Positions 11,782 through 23,200 of a DNA stretch of 64,000 bases are shown in pieces. The translations under genes and the position numbers were made by a program. Numbering within the stretch: the stretch's first letter is position 1; each line of letters begins with the position of its first letter. The notes below the pieces were generated by a model. It did no database searches and was not told where the DNA came from. It saw nothing but the letters and a program-made list of their open reading frames with translations. Location of the stretch: positions 872,501 to 936,500 of the forward strand of contig JABMCL010000190.1 in the NCBI GenBank assembly GCA_018857735.1, in the 5' to 3' direction. Source of the DNA: Alviniconcha marisindica. Taxonomy: Eukaryota > Mollusca > Gastropoda > Provannidae.

Positions 11782-14208
11782 GCCCCACCACGCACCCACC
11801 CACACTACTACGGGTCCGGCGGAAAGCAAGGGCAGTCGAGAACGTAGCAAACTGCCGCACGTGCGAACCGAAACACCTGCAAACTGACACAGCGCGGCAC
11901 ATGCGGGTATGCAACAGACGGCGCGGAGTAGGCTATCTAGGACTGGTATTCATTCACGCAAATCGGCACGTCGTCAATGATCAGCCCCGTACTGCTCCGA
12001 GCGTGTGATTGCTTACAACACATACACAGATGCCAGGGTGGACGTGAGGGTCACCTTCACCTGGGTTCCAATGTGACTGCTTGCCAATGCAAAATACACA
12101 AGAGATGGTTACGGGCGTGGAGTGGGCGGGTGGGGCATTGGGGGGGGGGGGGGGGGGGGGGGGGAGGGACCTTCGTACAGGTTTGCTTCGAATGTAACTG
12201 CTTCCACTGTATGCAGACGTGGTGACTGGGGACGTGGGGATGGGGGCCTTTGTGTGATCTTCACATGGGTCTGCTTTGAACATGATTACACCTACACATG
12301 CACAACATAGTATCTATATACCTTAGACGCAATGGTTGGGGGCAACGGGAAGGGGGTGTGGTGGGGGGGACATACTGACAGACAGAGCCAGAGAGAGGAG
12401 CGCAAATGACAGAATTAGAGAGCGATGGGTAAATGCTTGGATTTTAGCGTACCCGACAACTGCTAAGGGTCAGCTCAGGACAGACAAAAACGGGGACGGC
12501 GACGGCGAGACAACAGTGCATTTTCCGGGCCGTCAGACACACTAGGTGTGGAAAAGGTGTGGAAAAGATGACACCTAGTTGCAAATTCTACGGGTTTTGG
12601 TCTCGAGCACACTCATCTATCACCCGGTTTTCTGTGAGCACCTTCCTGCCCCCTTAGCCGTCCTTGAACCTCACCCCGCCGCCGCCACCGTCTGCATGTC
12701 AAAACGGAGTACGCACGGGGAAATGGGTGGTTAGTTACAGCCCTTCGACAACTACATAGATTGGGTTGGGGAGTTCACGGCGCAAGAAGAATGCTCATCT
12801 TCCGCGTGCATTAGCAAGTGCGTAAATCACTCCCACACGGACACTGCAGGCTTCTCCTCTGGGGATCAACTGTACCGTGAAGTACACCTTTTCCCCCTTT
12901 TGCACATACCCCCCCCCCAAAACTGCCACGCTTATAATGCAATGCAAACGTTTTCCATTTTCGGTCATTTGCATTCTTCGCAACCTGCATTATGCAGAGT
13001 TGTTTCAGGTCATGCAGCGGTGGCACGCACGCACGCACACCACACACACACACACACACACACACTGTCTACATCATTTCCTGCAAATTTATTCCACGGG
13101 AAAACTAAGGTTGGGGTTCAAGTTTAGGTGGCACGGGTCATCGACAGTGCACCGACAGCCGCTAGGACATCCGTGTTCACGGAACAGCAACAGCATCCCA
13201 CCTGCACCGTGTGCCACGCGTGCCCCACGGACATTTTTCAGCAGTATTTCCTGCTGCATGGCTGTCCAAAAAATAAAAAAAAACAACTTCTGATTGCCGC
13301 TAAGTTCCAAATGGCCAATGCCAAGTTAGCTTGGATTTACAGTCCAGCTGATTTTGTTTTCTAATGACCAGGAGACGAGTCAGCATTCAGATATATATGA
13401 GAATGTGATAATAACTTTAAACAGACCCAAATCCCATATTATTTTTATTTAAAAAAAAAAAAAAAATCTATAAAATCAAGCAAAAAACAAACAAAAAACC
13501 TTCGCAACACACCACCATAGTACGAAGTTGCAAGCTTCCAACCCAGTCTCGAAATCTGCTTTCCAACTTTTAGCTGAAGTTTCCATCCAACCCGAGCATT
13601 ATTTACAAGTAATAATATCACCTTTAAACACACACACGCTCGCACGCACACACACAGACACATATTCAAAACAAAAAAACTTTCACGCGCGTACTTTCAG
13701 GTGGTGCAAAGCGGCGTAAAACTACTAATGCTACGCTAATAACCACTCGACGCAGTCAGCGCACGCAGAAGCTTCAAGAAGCTTGACAGGGCTGTCGGCG
13801 CACGTGGGAGACAGCGCAGGCAATCAGTTGACAGCAATCCAGCTCACCAGCAAAGACGGGCCCCCCCCCCCCCCCCCCCCCGGTGCATGTCTTTAGGCCT
13901 TAGCTGGTCATTATCTACCGGCAGCTTGCTTTCAAAAGTTGAGGGCATTCAACTTGAAAGTCGGCTAGAAGAAGCTCAGATTGGAACGCCCCTTCCCGCG
14001 TCTCCGGAATTTCGAGCAACACTACTGATCGGGTTATAAAAACTGGGACATGCACTCAAGTGTGTTGCGCTGGTTGTGCTATTATTTGATACCTGACTGA
14101 GAAATAAGGGCATTAAGCGGAAGGGCATTAAGCGGAGAACATTAGTTCAGATACGAACAGAAGTAACTGATCTCGGACAGTACGTTGTTCTCTTTTTTTT
14201 TCTCTCTT
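11782..14208. other. Gene-free stretch with homopolymers
   Basis: Includes a 25-base G run (12,140-12,164), a CA run (13,036-13,065), an A-run near 13,451 and a 21-base C run (13,861-13,881). I found no exon on either strand. Confidence 0.45.
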
Positions 14209-14211
14209 TTG

Positions 14212-14243
<32 letters not shown>
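14209..14243. repeat. (GTGC)n microsatellite
   Basis: About eight GTGC tetranucleotide units ending in a G run. The minus-strand 'Ala-Arg-Thr-His' frame is the translated repeat. Confidence 0.93.
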
Positions 14244-15340
14244 GGGGTGTGTTTTGTGTGGGTGTGTGTGAAAGGGGTGGGGCAAATTTTTTCCGTTTCC
14301 TAACGCCCAGGTCATAAAACACAATTCATCAAACAACAACAACAAAATTAAATAATCGGAGTGGCCAGTTAATGTCACTTAAATCTGAATACGAATCGGA
14401 CAAAAATTAGCAGAATTCCTGGCAGTAAGCGACGCACGAACAGCTATAATTCTAATCTTCTCCGGGCGTAAAAGGAAGAACCTTTCACACGTGTGGCTTC
14501 TCGGCGGAAGGGACTTCCGGCCTCCACGGCACCCCGCACCAAAGCTGGGCGTTAGCCAAACCAACCGAGCGACAAACAACCCCCGCCCCCCTCCCGCTCC
14601 AAGGAATTAATTTACTCACGGGGGTAAATCGCAAGCTCACTTAGTTCAACGGAGGTCAGACACGACAAGGCGGTCAAAGAAAGGGTGTTGTTGACCTGGA
14701 AAGTCGTTCACCTGTTCAGCCCCAAACAAGCAGACGTACCTTACTCATCAACAGGCACCCCGCTGGAGCACAACTGAGCGCGGCATAGACCGCGCTGCAT
14801 GCTGTGTATGTCAGTCGCTGACAGCAGTCGCTTAACCCCTCGATGTGGACATTCAACAACAGAGCCTGCATTGTACAGGCAAACTTCTCCGTACTCGGTC
14901 ACAAGAAGCCGGCCGGAAAGATAAGGCATTGTAAATGCCAATGCTAAATGCATCTTCTGCGCCCTCGTGGACAAACCAGAGCAAGCCTCCTCCTTTCTGT
15001 CCAACGTCACCGTCATTACTGAAGTGTGTACGACTCATTCAGTTCGATCCTCGCTCGTGGAGGAGGAATCCAGGTCACTGATTCAGCACAGCCGTAGGGC
15101 CTCGTCACCCTGACTAACGACACTTCAAAGCGAGCTGGCAATGGCGCAAGCAATTCGAAAGCGGTAACCAATTCCAATGGCCCAATTTACCAACAAGACG
15201 AAAGGGCCGCCCTTAGTTAGAAAGCCGACAGTCAAGTAAATGTTACGACACAAAGGGCTTGGTGGAAGGCAATGTCTCCACGAAACAAGCCGCCGTGGAC
15301 ACAGGCCACGTGGAATGACCGAGGTCATAGTTCGGTTCGT

Positions 15341-15482
15341 CAAACGTGTTTAACGCCGAGGTGTCTCCGGAGAGGCACTGGCGGTGGACCGAGATCCGAG
15401 GAGGTGGGGGGGGGGGGGGGGGGGGGGGGGAAATTAAAACTACACTGTCACCACCAGAACGATTTATTAACGGTAGCCGTAC
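15341..15482 (-). mobile_element. SINE 3' fragment, family B
   Basis: Aligns by eye with 24,609-24,745. Both share 'gtttaacgccgag', 'tgtctccg', 'gaccgagatccgaggaggt', 'caccacc' and 'gagccgt/gtagccgt' in the same order. In this copy the tail region has expanded into a 25-base poly(G) run (15,406-15,430). The tRNA-like head present in the 24.6-24.9 kb copy is missing, so this is 5'-truncated and inserted in minus orientation. Confidence 0.65.
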
Positions 15483-17161
15483 ACCTTCCAAGACGTTTGA
15501 ACACAATTTACACGTCTGAGTTGTTTGAACTCAATTTACACGTCCAACTCGCCATTACCCCCCTCCCCCCCCCCCCCCCCCCCGGGCCCGGGAAAAAAGA
15601 AGAAACTCCTCAACTGTGACAGAAATAAGCCTTGTCTGCATGTAAATGTAACCGGCTTGCAAACTGGACCAATTAATCGTGCGTTTACTGATCCAGCTTG
15701 CAAGGTGTCCTTGGCTTGAACAGGGCATATTCTTACTCTTTGCCGCAGCATTATATATTGAATATATATAATGCAATCCGAATGCGTAACTGAATGCAAT
15801 CCGATTTGAACGCTAATGCGTCCGTTGCGCTGGAGTAATCTTTTTTGTTTTTGTTGCTTGTTTTGATTATGGTCCAGTGTAAACGAAAGTTCACGGCCGG
15901 CAGCTTTTCTAACACAGGCTCTGATACCAACCCTCTCATTACTCACCCCCCCCCCCCCCCCCCCCGGGGCCGCCCCCAAAAAAACCCCAAAATTCTTAAA
16001 AAATATATATATATAAAAATTGGGGGTGGGGGGTGGGGGTGGGGGGGGGTGGGGGGAGCGGAACACAACAGACAAAACACAAAACACACTACACATTCTC
16101 CTAATGAGCTTCCAATTTTATAAATATGCCAATAAAACAAATAATCTGGAACGGAAGCAACAACTCTTTACTGCCATTCTGAACGAGAGCGATAAAGGGG
16201 GGGAAAAAGGGGGGGGGCTCAAAAAAAAAGAAAAAAAAGAACGGTCAGTAACGAGACCGCTTCAAAATTAAGATATTGGAAATGCACCAATACCAAACCC
16301 GTCACGGGGTTTTGTTGTTGCTGCCCCCGTGCTACATGAGCCATGGCCTCCTCGCCTTCCTGTGCGAGCGCAGTTACGCACACACTTAGAAATGCAATCA
16401 TTTTCGAAAGTACGGACCGGAAATGAAACACCTGTGACCATGTTGTTGTTGTTGTTGTTGTTTTTTGGTGTGTGTGTGTGGTGTGTTTTAATTTTTTAAT
16501 TGGGGGGGGGGGGGGTGCTCAGCAGCACACACACCACATATCCCCTTATTTTAAAGCAATACTCTCTCTCTCTTCTAACTTCTACTCCTGCCCACAGAGA
16601 GAGGAAAATGTGCACCTTCAGAATGACTTGTGTTCACCCGTTTAATGAAAACCAAATTTCATGCTAAACATATCAGATAGCTGTTCTTAATGAATAATTC
16701 ATATCCACAGCAAGAAGCAGGCGCCGCTGTGACATGTATTTTAATATAAAACTGAATCAGGGCGCACCTCAAGCCAGGAGTTCTATTCTTCTTACTTTGC
16801 GTGTACGAGTTTCACTTAAATTCAAGCGACAAAAAAAAAAAAAAAAAAAAAAAGGATTTCCTGAACATAACAGGTTAATTTGGAGGAAAAGCAAACTGAA
16901 AAGAAGAGATAAACGAAACGGAAAATGCCCGATTCAATTTGTACTGGTCGCAATAATCACGCCATGCAAGTGACAATTGCCCCATCTTCAGTCTCTCGTG
17001 AACTAATTACAGTGTTCTAATTTAAACAATCCCAGTTACAATTAGCATCCCACTGACAGTTAGCCTGAAATATCCCCCTACCCCTTTTTTTCTAGCACCC
17101 TGCACACGTACTACACATCACGTCCGGCACGTCCCCCCCCCCCCCCCCTCTCTCTCTCTCT
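15483..17161. other. Gene-free, homopolymer-rich stretch
   Basis: C or G runs at 15,565-15,583, 15,946-15,965, 16,021-16,058 and 16,502-16,515, an A run at 16,831-16,852 and a C run at 17,133-17,148. A TA patch near 16,002 sits between C-rich and G-rich arms that could fold back. No exon is supported. Confidence 0.4.
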
Positions 17162-17876
17162 AACAGACCTATCTAAAACTAGCTTCTCCTTCTGGGGCAC
17201 ATCCTTTTGGAACTCTCTTCCAGCTCAAATGAAGACACGCAGTTCATTCACCAGTCTTAAAACACAGCTCCACAAATGACATTTGCTTTTTTTGAAGCGC
17301 ATTTGCTTTTCTGAATTTCCTGGTTGTTAATGCTTCATACTTTCCTGTATTATTCATAAAGCTCGTTCGTTCACATTGGTTTACTCATGATGTTGTGTTT
17401 TGCTGACTACTAGCCTTTTGATTCAGATCCGCCCTTAATAGGTGTGTGAGGGTGTGTTTTTGTTTGTTGTTTCTTTCTTCTGTTTTTCTGGCCTCCTTAG
17501 TTTCTCCATGTAAGTTTCGTTACAGTTTTCCTCTATTTTCTTCTTCTCTTGCTTCGAAAACGTGCTAGATGGTAATGCCCCCCCCCCCCCCCCCCCCCCT
17601 TCCACCTCGGTGTAGTAACCTCTTACAAGAGGTATATTTCGTCCTCCTGTTTTTATTTAGACTTACGTGCAAGACACACAAACATGTGTTTGTATTCATT
17701 TGTTTTTGTAACTTGTAGTTATCTGATATTTTGTGATTACAATAGTTATTATTATTTCCATGTTCGAGACGTAGTCACTGTTCAAGTGTCTGTAAGTCTA
17801 TCAAGGACAGGTTGTCCGACAGGCATTTGTACCTAAATCTCTATCCTTGCGTAATAAAAAAATTCAGTCAGTCAGC
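17162..17876 (+). mobile_element. LINE 3' end: reverse transcriptase C-terminus and 3'UTR
   Basis: The frame from 17,163 to the TGA at 17,277-17,279 encodes the motif S-F-S-F-W-G-T-S-F-W-N-S-L-P followed by a basic S-x-x-x-F-K/L-T-x-L tail. This is the characteristic C-terminus of non-LTR retrotransposon (LINE) reverse transcriptases. About 600 bp of 3'UTR follow, ending in 'gcgtaataaaaaaattcag' near 17,860. The rest of the protein is absent, replaced upstream by C and TC runs, so this is a 5'-truncated, dead copy. The 3' terminus recurs at 30,701-30,754, which confirms a repeated element. The clade is not assignable by eye. Confidence 0.75.
17578..17599. repeat. Poly(C) tract inside LINE 3'UTR
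   Basis: Twenty-two consecutive C within the LINE 3' untranslated remnant. Confidence 0.95.
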
Positions 17877-18047
17877 ACACGCACTGCACCACACATCACC
17901 GCACAGCAACATGCACCACACATCACTTTAAATTCACACCTCAAAACACCCACACCCACAGCCTCTCTCTATCTCTCCACACACACACGTGATACCCATG
18001 CCCTCTGCACCCCGGCCCCCTCCTCTCCACCCTGCAAACGCACACCA

Positions 18048-18095
18048 CCACTCAGCAGCACACACACCACACATCCCCTTATTTTAAAGCAATAC

Positions 18096-18187
<92 letters not shown>
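18048..18187. repeat. Dispersed 60-bp repeat plus (TC)n(AC)n compound microsatellite
   Basis: The first 60 bp nearly duplicate 16,515-16,575, sharing 'ctcagcagcacacacacca' and 'ccccttattttaaagcaata'. A TC run (about 18,100-18,150) then passes directly into an AC run (18,150-18,187). In both copies the shared segment leads into a TC tract. Confidence 0.85.
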
Positions 18188-18191
<4 letters not shown>

Positions 18192-18669
18192 CTAGAGGGT
18201 GGAAAAGAACAGATGATCTTTTTAAGACAATGTGACGTAAACACGGGACAACGGATTACGACGGTACACCTGGCTGAATGAGGCAACCGCGAGAAACGGA
18301 CCGAGACGTCAGTGTAGGTGAGCTAAACGGTCTACGGGCTGCACACACGTAGCTAAGCTTGCCAACTCGGAAAGACATTACCATGACGTACACGTACACA
18401 CATGTAATCCTGAGCAGGCAGAGCATAAACGAGTACTATGCACAGCGCACCAGTCATTCTTGTGCAGGCACAGACCCCAAAAAAAAAAACTAGCAGCAAA
18501 ATGTTCTTGAACTTGTAGACTACCGATTCAAGCCGTGTAACAACAAAGATGTGTGTGCGCGCGCGCGTACGTGCGCGTTTCTGTTTGTGCGTGTGTGTGT
18601 GTTAGAGGTGATGAGAAAGACGTTGAATGAAATGTTATAGTGCACTGTTTGTGTGCGCTTGCGCGCCCC

Positions 18670-18670
<1 letters not shown>
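18188..18670. other. Gene-free stretch
   Basis: Unique-looking sequence with a small GC/GT alternating patch near 18,550-18,602. No exon is supported. Confidence 0.4.

Positions 18671-18736
<66 letters not shown>
18671..18736. repeat. (GT)n microsatellite
   Basis: Pure GT run of about 33 units. Confidence 0.97.
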
Positions 18737-18738
<2 letters not shown>

Positions 18739-19693
18739 TATCTTACGCAGAATATTCAAGTAACCTTTCCCTTATTATGACGACCTCGTCAGCGCCCAGA
18801 CGCTACAGCCGAGTTCGGTGGTGTAAACGGATTTACGGCTTGTGCAGCGACTAGTTGTGCAACAGCTGAACGGATATCACTGGTAGTCGCTGCCAAAATT
18901 CGATAATAGCTGCAAAATCGCGTCGCTGCCGGGTGCACGTGCGCAGACTAAAGTCTGTGCTTGCAGCTACCTGCATGCCTGCAGTTTGCTGCAGCAAAAA
19001 ACAAAAAACAAAACAAAAAACTTTTTTTTTTTAAATTGTAGCGGTAAAACCCATATTTTCAATCGTCAAATTCTGAGAGCGAAGGCCAGTGTTGAAAAGA
19101 GCGGCTGGCGGCCTGGTCCACCGCTGACTATAATAACGATCATTTCTAAAGCGCATATTCTTAAAAATCCCTGAGCGCTTTACAACGAACTTGATGGGAG
19201 GCGTGGGCAGTTGCTTACTGTACATTTTTTTTAATTTATTTTTTATGTGTAGCTGAAGCTAGCAGCATTCTCCGAGCAGAACACGGATCCGACCAAAATG
19301 GGCTTCGGTGATGCACCATGATGTGCTCTTTCAACTGACCGTAACAAGTGTTTCACGACTTGCAAAACAACGGTTCGCACGCATCCGTATCGGGCCGTGC
19401 AGTCGAACGCTGCTTGCGAAACGCTGGGGTTTGCTGCCCCTAACGGCAATTCATTAGTCATATTCTGCCCCCAAAACGCGTTTCGTTTAAGGCAAATGTC
19501 TTTACGAATAAGCAGACACATGGGCAAAGTGATTCTTCAACTGCTTCAAGTTTTTAAAACTCCTTTCACCTCTCTTGGGGCTTGAAGAGTAACGTGTACA
19601 CAGGTTTTTAATGTCCCATCCCACCCCCAAACGTCGTGAGGTAGGGTTACGGTATAATAACAGAAACAAATGTCGGGATCCCGTCTGGACACA

Positions 19694-19694
<1 letters not shown>
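18737..19694. other. Gene-free stretch with a SINE-tail-like motif
   Basis: A segment at 19,125-19,185 ('tctaaagcgcatattc ... gagcgctttac') resembles the AGCGC-rich 3' tail of dispersed invertebrate SINEs. The resemblance is weak. No gene is supported. Confidence 0.3.

Positions 19695-19748
<54 letters not shown>
19695..19748. repeat. (CA)n microsatellite
   Basis: CA run of about 26 units followed by an AAAC-rich patch. Confidence 0.97.
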
Positions 19749-19752
<4 letters not shown>

Positions 19753-20467
19753 AAACAAAAACAAGCAGAAAACTATTTTCTTCTGCGGTGGCCGTTCGCA
19801 TAAAACTACCAAACCCCAACTGCAAACATCGCTTTACGACATCCTTTCTCCAACTTCGGGTGGACGGGTGCCGGAAAGCGAGGCTTGGAGTGTGGACCCG
19901 ACCCAAAGGAGGTGGAGGGAGGGCGGCTGACTTACCTGCAGGGCGTGATCGGTCGGGGGCTTGCTGCACAATCCACTGTCTCTGGGGCGGGGCTGTTGTG
20001 GAGACTGCAACACACACAACAAAAAATGCAAAACAATCAATTTAGCCTTCCTATATATAGAGAGAGATTTTTTTAAATTTTTTTTAAGCACCCGGATCAA
20101 TACCCTCTTGTCACGACCACACTAACAGACTCACCCCTACGGCCTGATTACTCAACTCGCCCTTTGTTCCCCATATCTCATAAAACGTTTCACAACCCGG
20201 GAATCAATGCACGTGCTACAGCTTCCCAGGCACTGTTCCCCGCGTCTTCTGCGTCAATAACAAACACTGAGTATTTTATTCCTTCGGGAGCTGTGTCGGA
20301 AAGCTGTCACTGGCGTCTGTCTGCGCAAAGCCCTGCCGGTCTGCTCGATTGTAGGTCACAGCCATCTTCTACACGCAGGGGCCTTCCACGATGAAGGTTC
20401 CACCGACCAGCGAAGGCAGTTCATCAAAACGACCCCTGGCCCATTACTGTGTGTTTAAACTATTGAT

Positions 20468-20501
<34 letters not shown>

Positions 20502-20579
20502 TCTACACACATATATCGCTATTCTCTACTTTCGAACTGATTCTTGTCGCACCTGATTTTGAATGACGGACTGGGGGTG
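19749..20579. other. Gene-free stretch
   Basis: Contains a (TC)16 run at 20,469-20,500. Open frames in three phases overlap the neighbouring CA tract and carry no family signature. Confidence 0.4.
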
Positions 20580-21008
20580 CTCGTATATTACAGCTTGCTG
20601 CCTTTTCGTAGCGCGTTTTGAATATCCATCGAAGTGGTGTACTTACACGTCATAAGCTGGTTGTTAATGGACATGCCATGATGATGTGAAACTGCTGCCG
20701 TCTCGGCGCACGTTCCGTGTACACCATACAACCATGCATCAGCTTACAGTGTCACTTCACGCAAAGCCACATGTATACGTAGGGTGCATATGTGATTAGC
20801 AGTACCTGTCACCTGCACTTTGTGCAGACTGACCGGGATCTTTCACGTGCTACTGGGGTAACATGGGGGCTGGAATGGACACCGAAATAAAAGACAGCAC
20901 ACAAAGTTGACTCTGGAGAAGAAGATTCTCCCGCTGTTTCTGCGGGGACTCGAACCGGCGACCTTTTCATCATGAGTCCGGCGCTCTAACCACTGTGCTA
21001 TTCCCGTT
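20580..21008 (-). mobile_element. tRNA-derived SINE, family A, near full length
   Basis: Read on the minus strand, it starts with a polymerase III A-box ('agcacagtggttagagcg') and a B-box ('ggttcgagtcccc') about 35 bases later. This is a tRNA-like head with a CAT anticodon-like triplet. The body then matches the 39.2 kb and 61.6 kb copies: 'gtagcacgtgaaagatc', 'tctgcacaaagtgcaggtg', 'gcatggttgta', and 'ggatattcaaaacgcgct' at the 3' end. Paired acceptor stems are absent, so this is a SINE and not a tRNA gene. Confidence 0.85.
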
Positions 21009-21417
21009 CCCACATTTCCGTTGTTTTTTTCCATGCGCCCAGGGAGACTCTCCCGAAGTGACAGACCAAAATGGTCATCACCACAATGCTGTCTTTAAAA
21101 AACAAAAAACAAAATCTAAACCAGCCAAGTAAACAATGATAGGTTTCCCGGCTAATGCATCTTGAACTAGAAACACATAAGATGCCGCACCTTAGCATAA
21201 TTACTGCTTTCAGCGAATAAACTAACGAACGAAAGAACAAATGTTTTCTTGGTTTCTTTTTATAAAATATCTCGAAATGCACGTAAACACGGCAATACAT
21301 AAAAGACAAGAAGGGAACAAGGACGGAAGAAAAAATCAAAAATCAATGAATGGCATAAACAACGCCATAAACAAACTAACTCATTAAAATACCCCCCCCA
21401 CCCACCCACCCCCAAAA
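21009..21417. other. Gene-free stretch
   Basis: No exon or element supported. It ends in a C/A tract (21,391-21,413). Confidence 0.35.

Positions 21418-21444
<27 letters not shown>
21418..21444. repeat. Poly(G)27 tract
   Basis: Twenty-seven consecutive G, equal longest in the window with the run at 41,227-41,253. A C-rich tract lies immediately upstream, so a local fold-back is possible. Confidence 0.95.
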
Positions 21445-21448
<4 letters not shown>

Positions 21449-21469
21449 CGGCCACCACACAGCGACCAA

Positions 21470-21556
21470 CTGATCAAGGTATAGGACGAAAGGCAGCCGA
21501 TAAATCGCCACGAGATCAAGGTACAGGACGAAAGGCAGCCGATAAATCGCCACGAG
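21470..21556 (+). repeat. 41-bp tandem duplication
   Basis: Two adjacent copies of a unit containing 'gatcaaggta', 'ggacgaaaggcagccga' and 'taaatcgccacga', differing at about one position, so the duplication is young. Confidence 0.9.
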
Positions 21557-22604
21557 ACGGCTTGCCACTGTCAGCGGATGTGCGGACCCGATGCAGCGAG
21601 ATGTGATCAACGACCCCCTCGCCGCGCCACTTACGGACCCATAAAATCCGTCAAATGGAATTACAGTTCAAACCTCACCACGGACCTGCCTGCTGACATG
21701 TACGTCACGGCTTGAACACTTCGCCAATAGGATTATGTCTGACCACCCGCCTCCCCTCCGCTAACGATGGAGAGCGGACGATAGCACGACTGCAGCGAAG
21801 GACGAGGAAGTTACTTTTGAATGGGATTGGGGGGGGGGGATATTACAGCTTGCTGTGCTGTTCTCCCGCTAACGAGGAGCACACATAACACTTTTCTCCG
21901 TTTGTTTCTTTTGATTTTCTCTGACAACCCCCCCACCCCACCCCCTACAGCCACCCTTGCGATTAACGTTAACATCGCACAAGGGGGTGCGGACGACAAA
22001 CAACAGCCGAAGAGGAAGACATTCAATTTGGGAGGAGGCAATAATACATATCTCGTTTCAAGGTATGACTGTGAAGAAGTGGGAAGGAGGGGGTATGGCG
22101 GAAATACGGGTAATCCTGACAGCGTCGTGAATCACTTCCGGAACATTATTTTAAAAGGATTTGCAACATGGGGGGTCTTGCCTTGCGACAAGAAAATTTG
22201 TCAAATTCACCGTTTCCGGTTTGTAGAAGAACAGGAAGGAAAAAAAGGTGCGGAAAGGTTGGACAGCATTTATTCGCCTTCACTACATTTTTTTTATTTC
22301 TCATTTTTCTAAATCCTATTAAAAGGAAAACGAAAACACACTTCTGCTACAAAAAACACACATTACGCTGACACTTCCCACCACTGGTTCCCTGAACCAG
22401 CTGAAAGGACCGCAGAGATGAGGCGAACCGACTACGCGCGCGGCAGATGAAGGATGCCCCGATGGGGAGCAGGGAGCATCAGCAACTGCGGCTAAACCCC
22501 CATTACACTGCTGCCACGGTTTCACTAGACGAGCCCCCAAAAGATCCCACACACACAAAAAGCCATGGACCTATACACGGTCCATGCAAAAAGCCTCTTG
22601 CACA
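21557..22604. other. Gene-free stretch
   Basis: A 163-codon plus-strand frame (21,821-22,312) crosses a G run and an A/T-rich patch and has no recognisable domain. I do not call it. Confidence 0.4.
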
Positions 22605-22690
22605 GAGCTCAGGAGCTGTGTGAAAGTCGAGGTGGACGTCCTGGGCTCAAACATACGTTTTCTGTGTACGTAAAGCAACACTTCAACCAG
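22605..22690 (+). mobile_element. SINE-like repeat family C, truncated copy
   Basis: Shares 'caggagctgtgtgaaagtcgag' (with small changes), 'gtcctgggct' and 'gtacgtaaagcaaca' with 25,005-25,180 and with the reverse complement of 41,780-41,966. Only the first half of the family unit is present. The surrounding 180-codon frame is therefore repeat-derived. Confidence 0.7.
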
Positions 22691-23158
22691 CCTCTTGCAC
22701 TGTCCGAGCCAGGTCGGACAAGAACGCCGGACCGGACACGACGGCAAACAAAAAGCACCTGCAAGACCAGGCGGGCCGGGCCGGGCCGACCATGCAGGGT
22801 CCTTGCTTTGCCGGGGACTGACCGGCCACAGGGAGACAGACACCGAGAGCACGCCATAAACTCCTCCGCCCTGACCACGCCGAGGACACGGCCATTACTG
22901 AACTGTTTCACGACCCCCTGTTTAAAGTCGCGTTTCTCCGTCAAAGCGGACTCCCCGCCAGACCAGGCGCTCCTGCTGTTTTGGGAAGGGGAGGTGGAAG
23001 TGTTTGACATCCCTCGTTTTTTCCACTGGAGTGGCTGCTCGCCATCGCCTGGGCCATCACTTGACCGTGGAACAGTTACTGCCTTGTTTGTCCAGTTCGG
23101 CCTGTGAGCGGGATCAGTTTTGTTGCAAGCCATAACAATGAAACGTAGACGGTTGAGA

Positions 23159-23200
<42 letters not shown>

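Noticed and set aside
20930..21008. tRNA gene (CAT anticodon-like) on the minus strand
   Set aside because: A and B boxes are good, but acceptor and T stems do not pair and a family A SINE body follows, repeated elsewhere.
22565..23107. 180-codon plus-strand open frame
   Set aside because: Its first part is repeat family C and the rest is Arg/Pro/Thr-rich with long antisense frames in two other phases. No domain or splice support.
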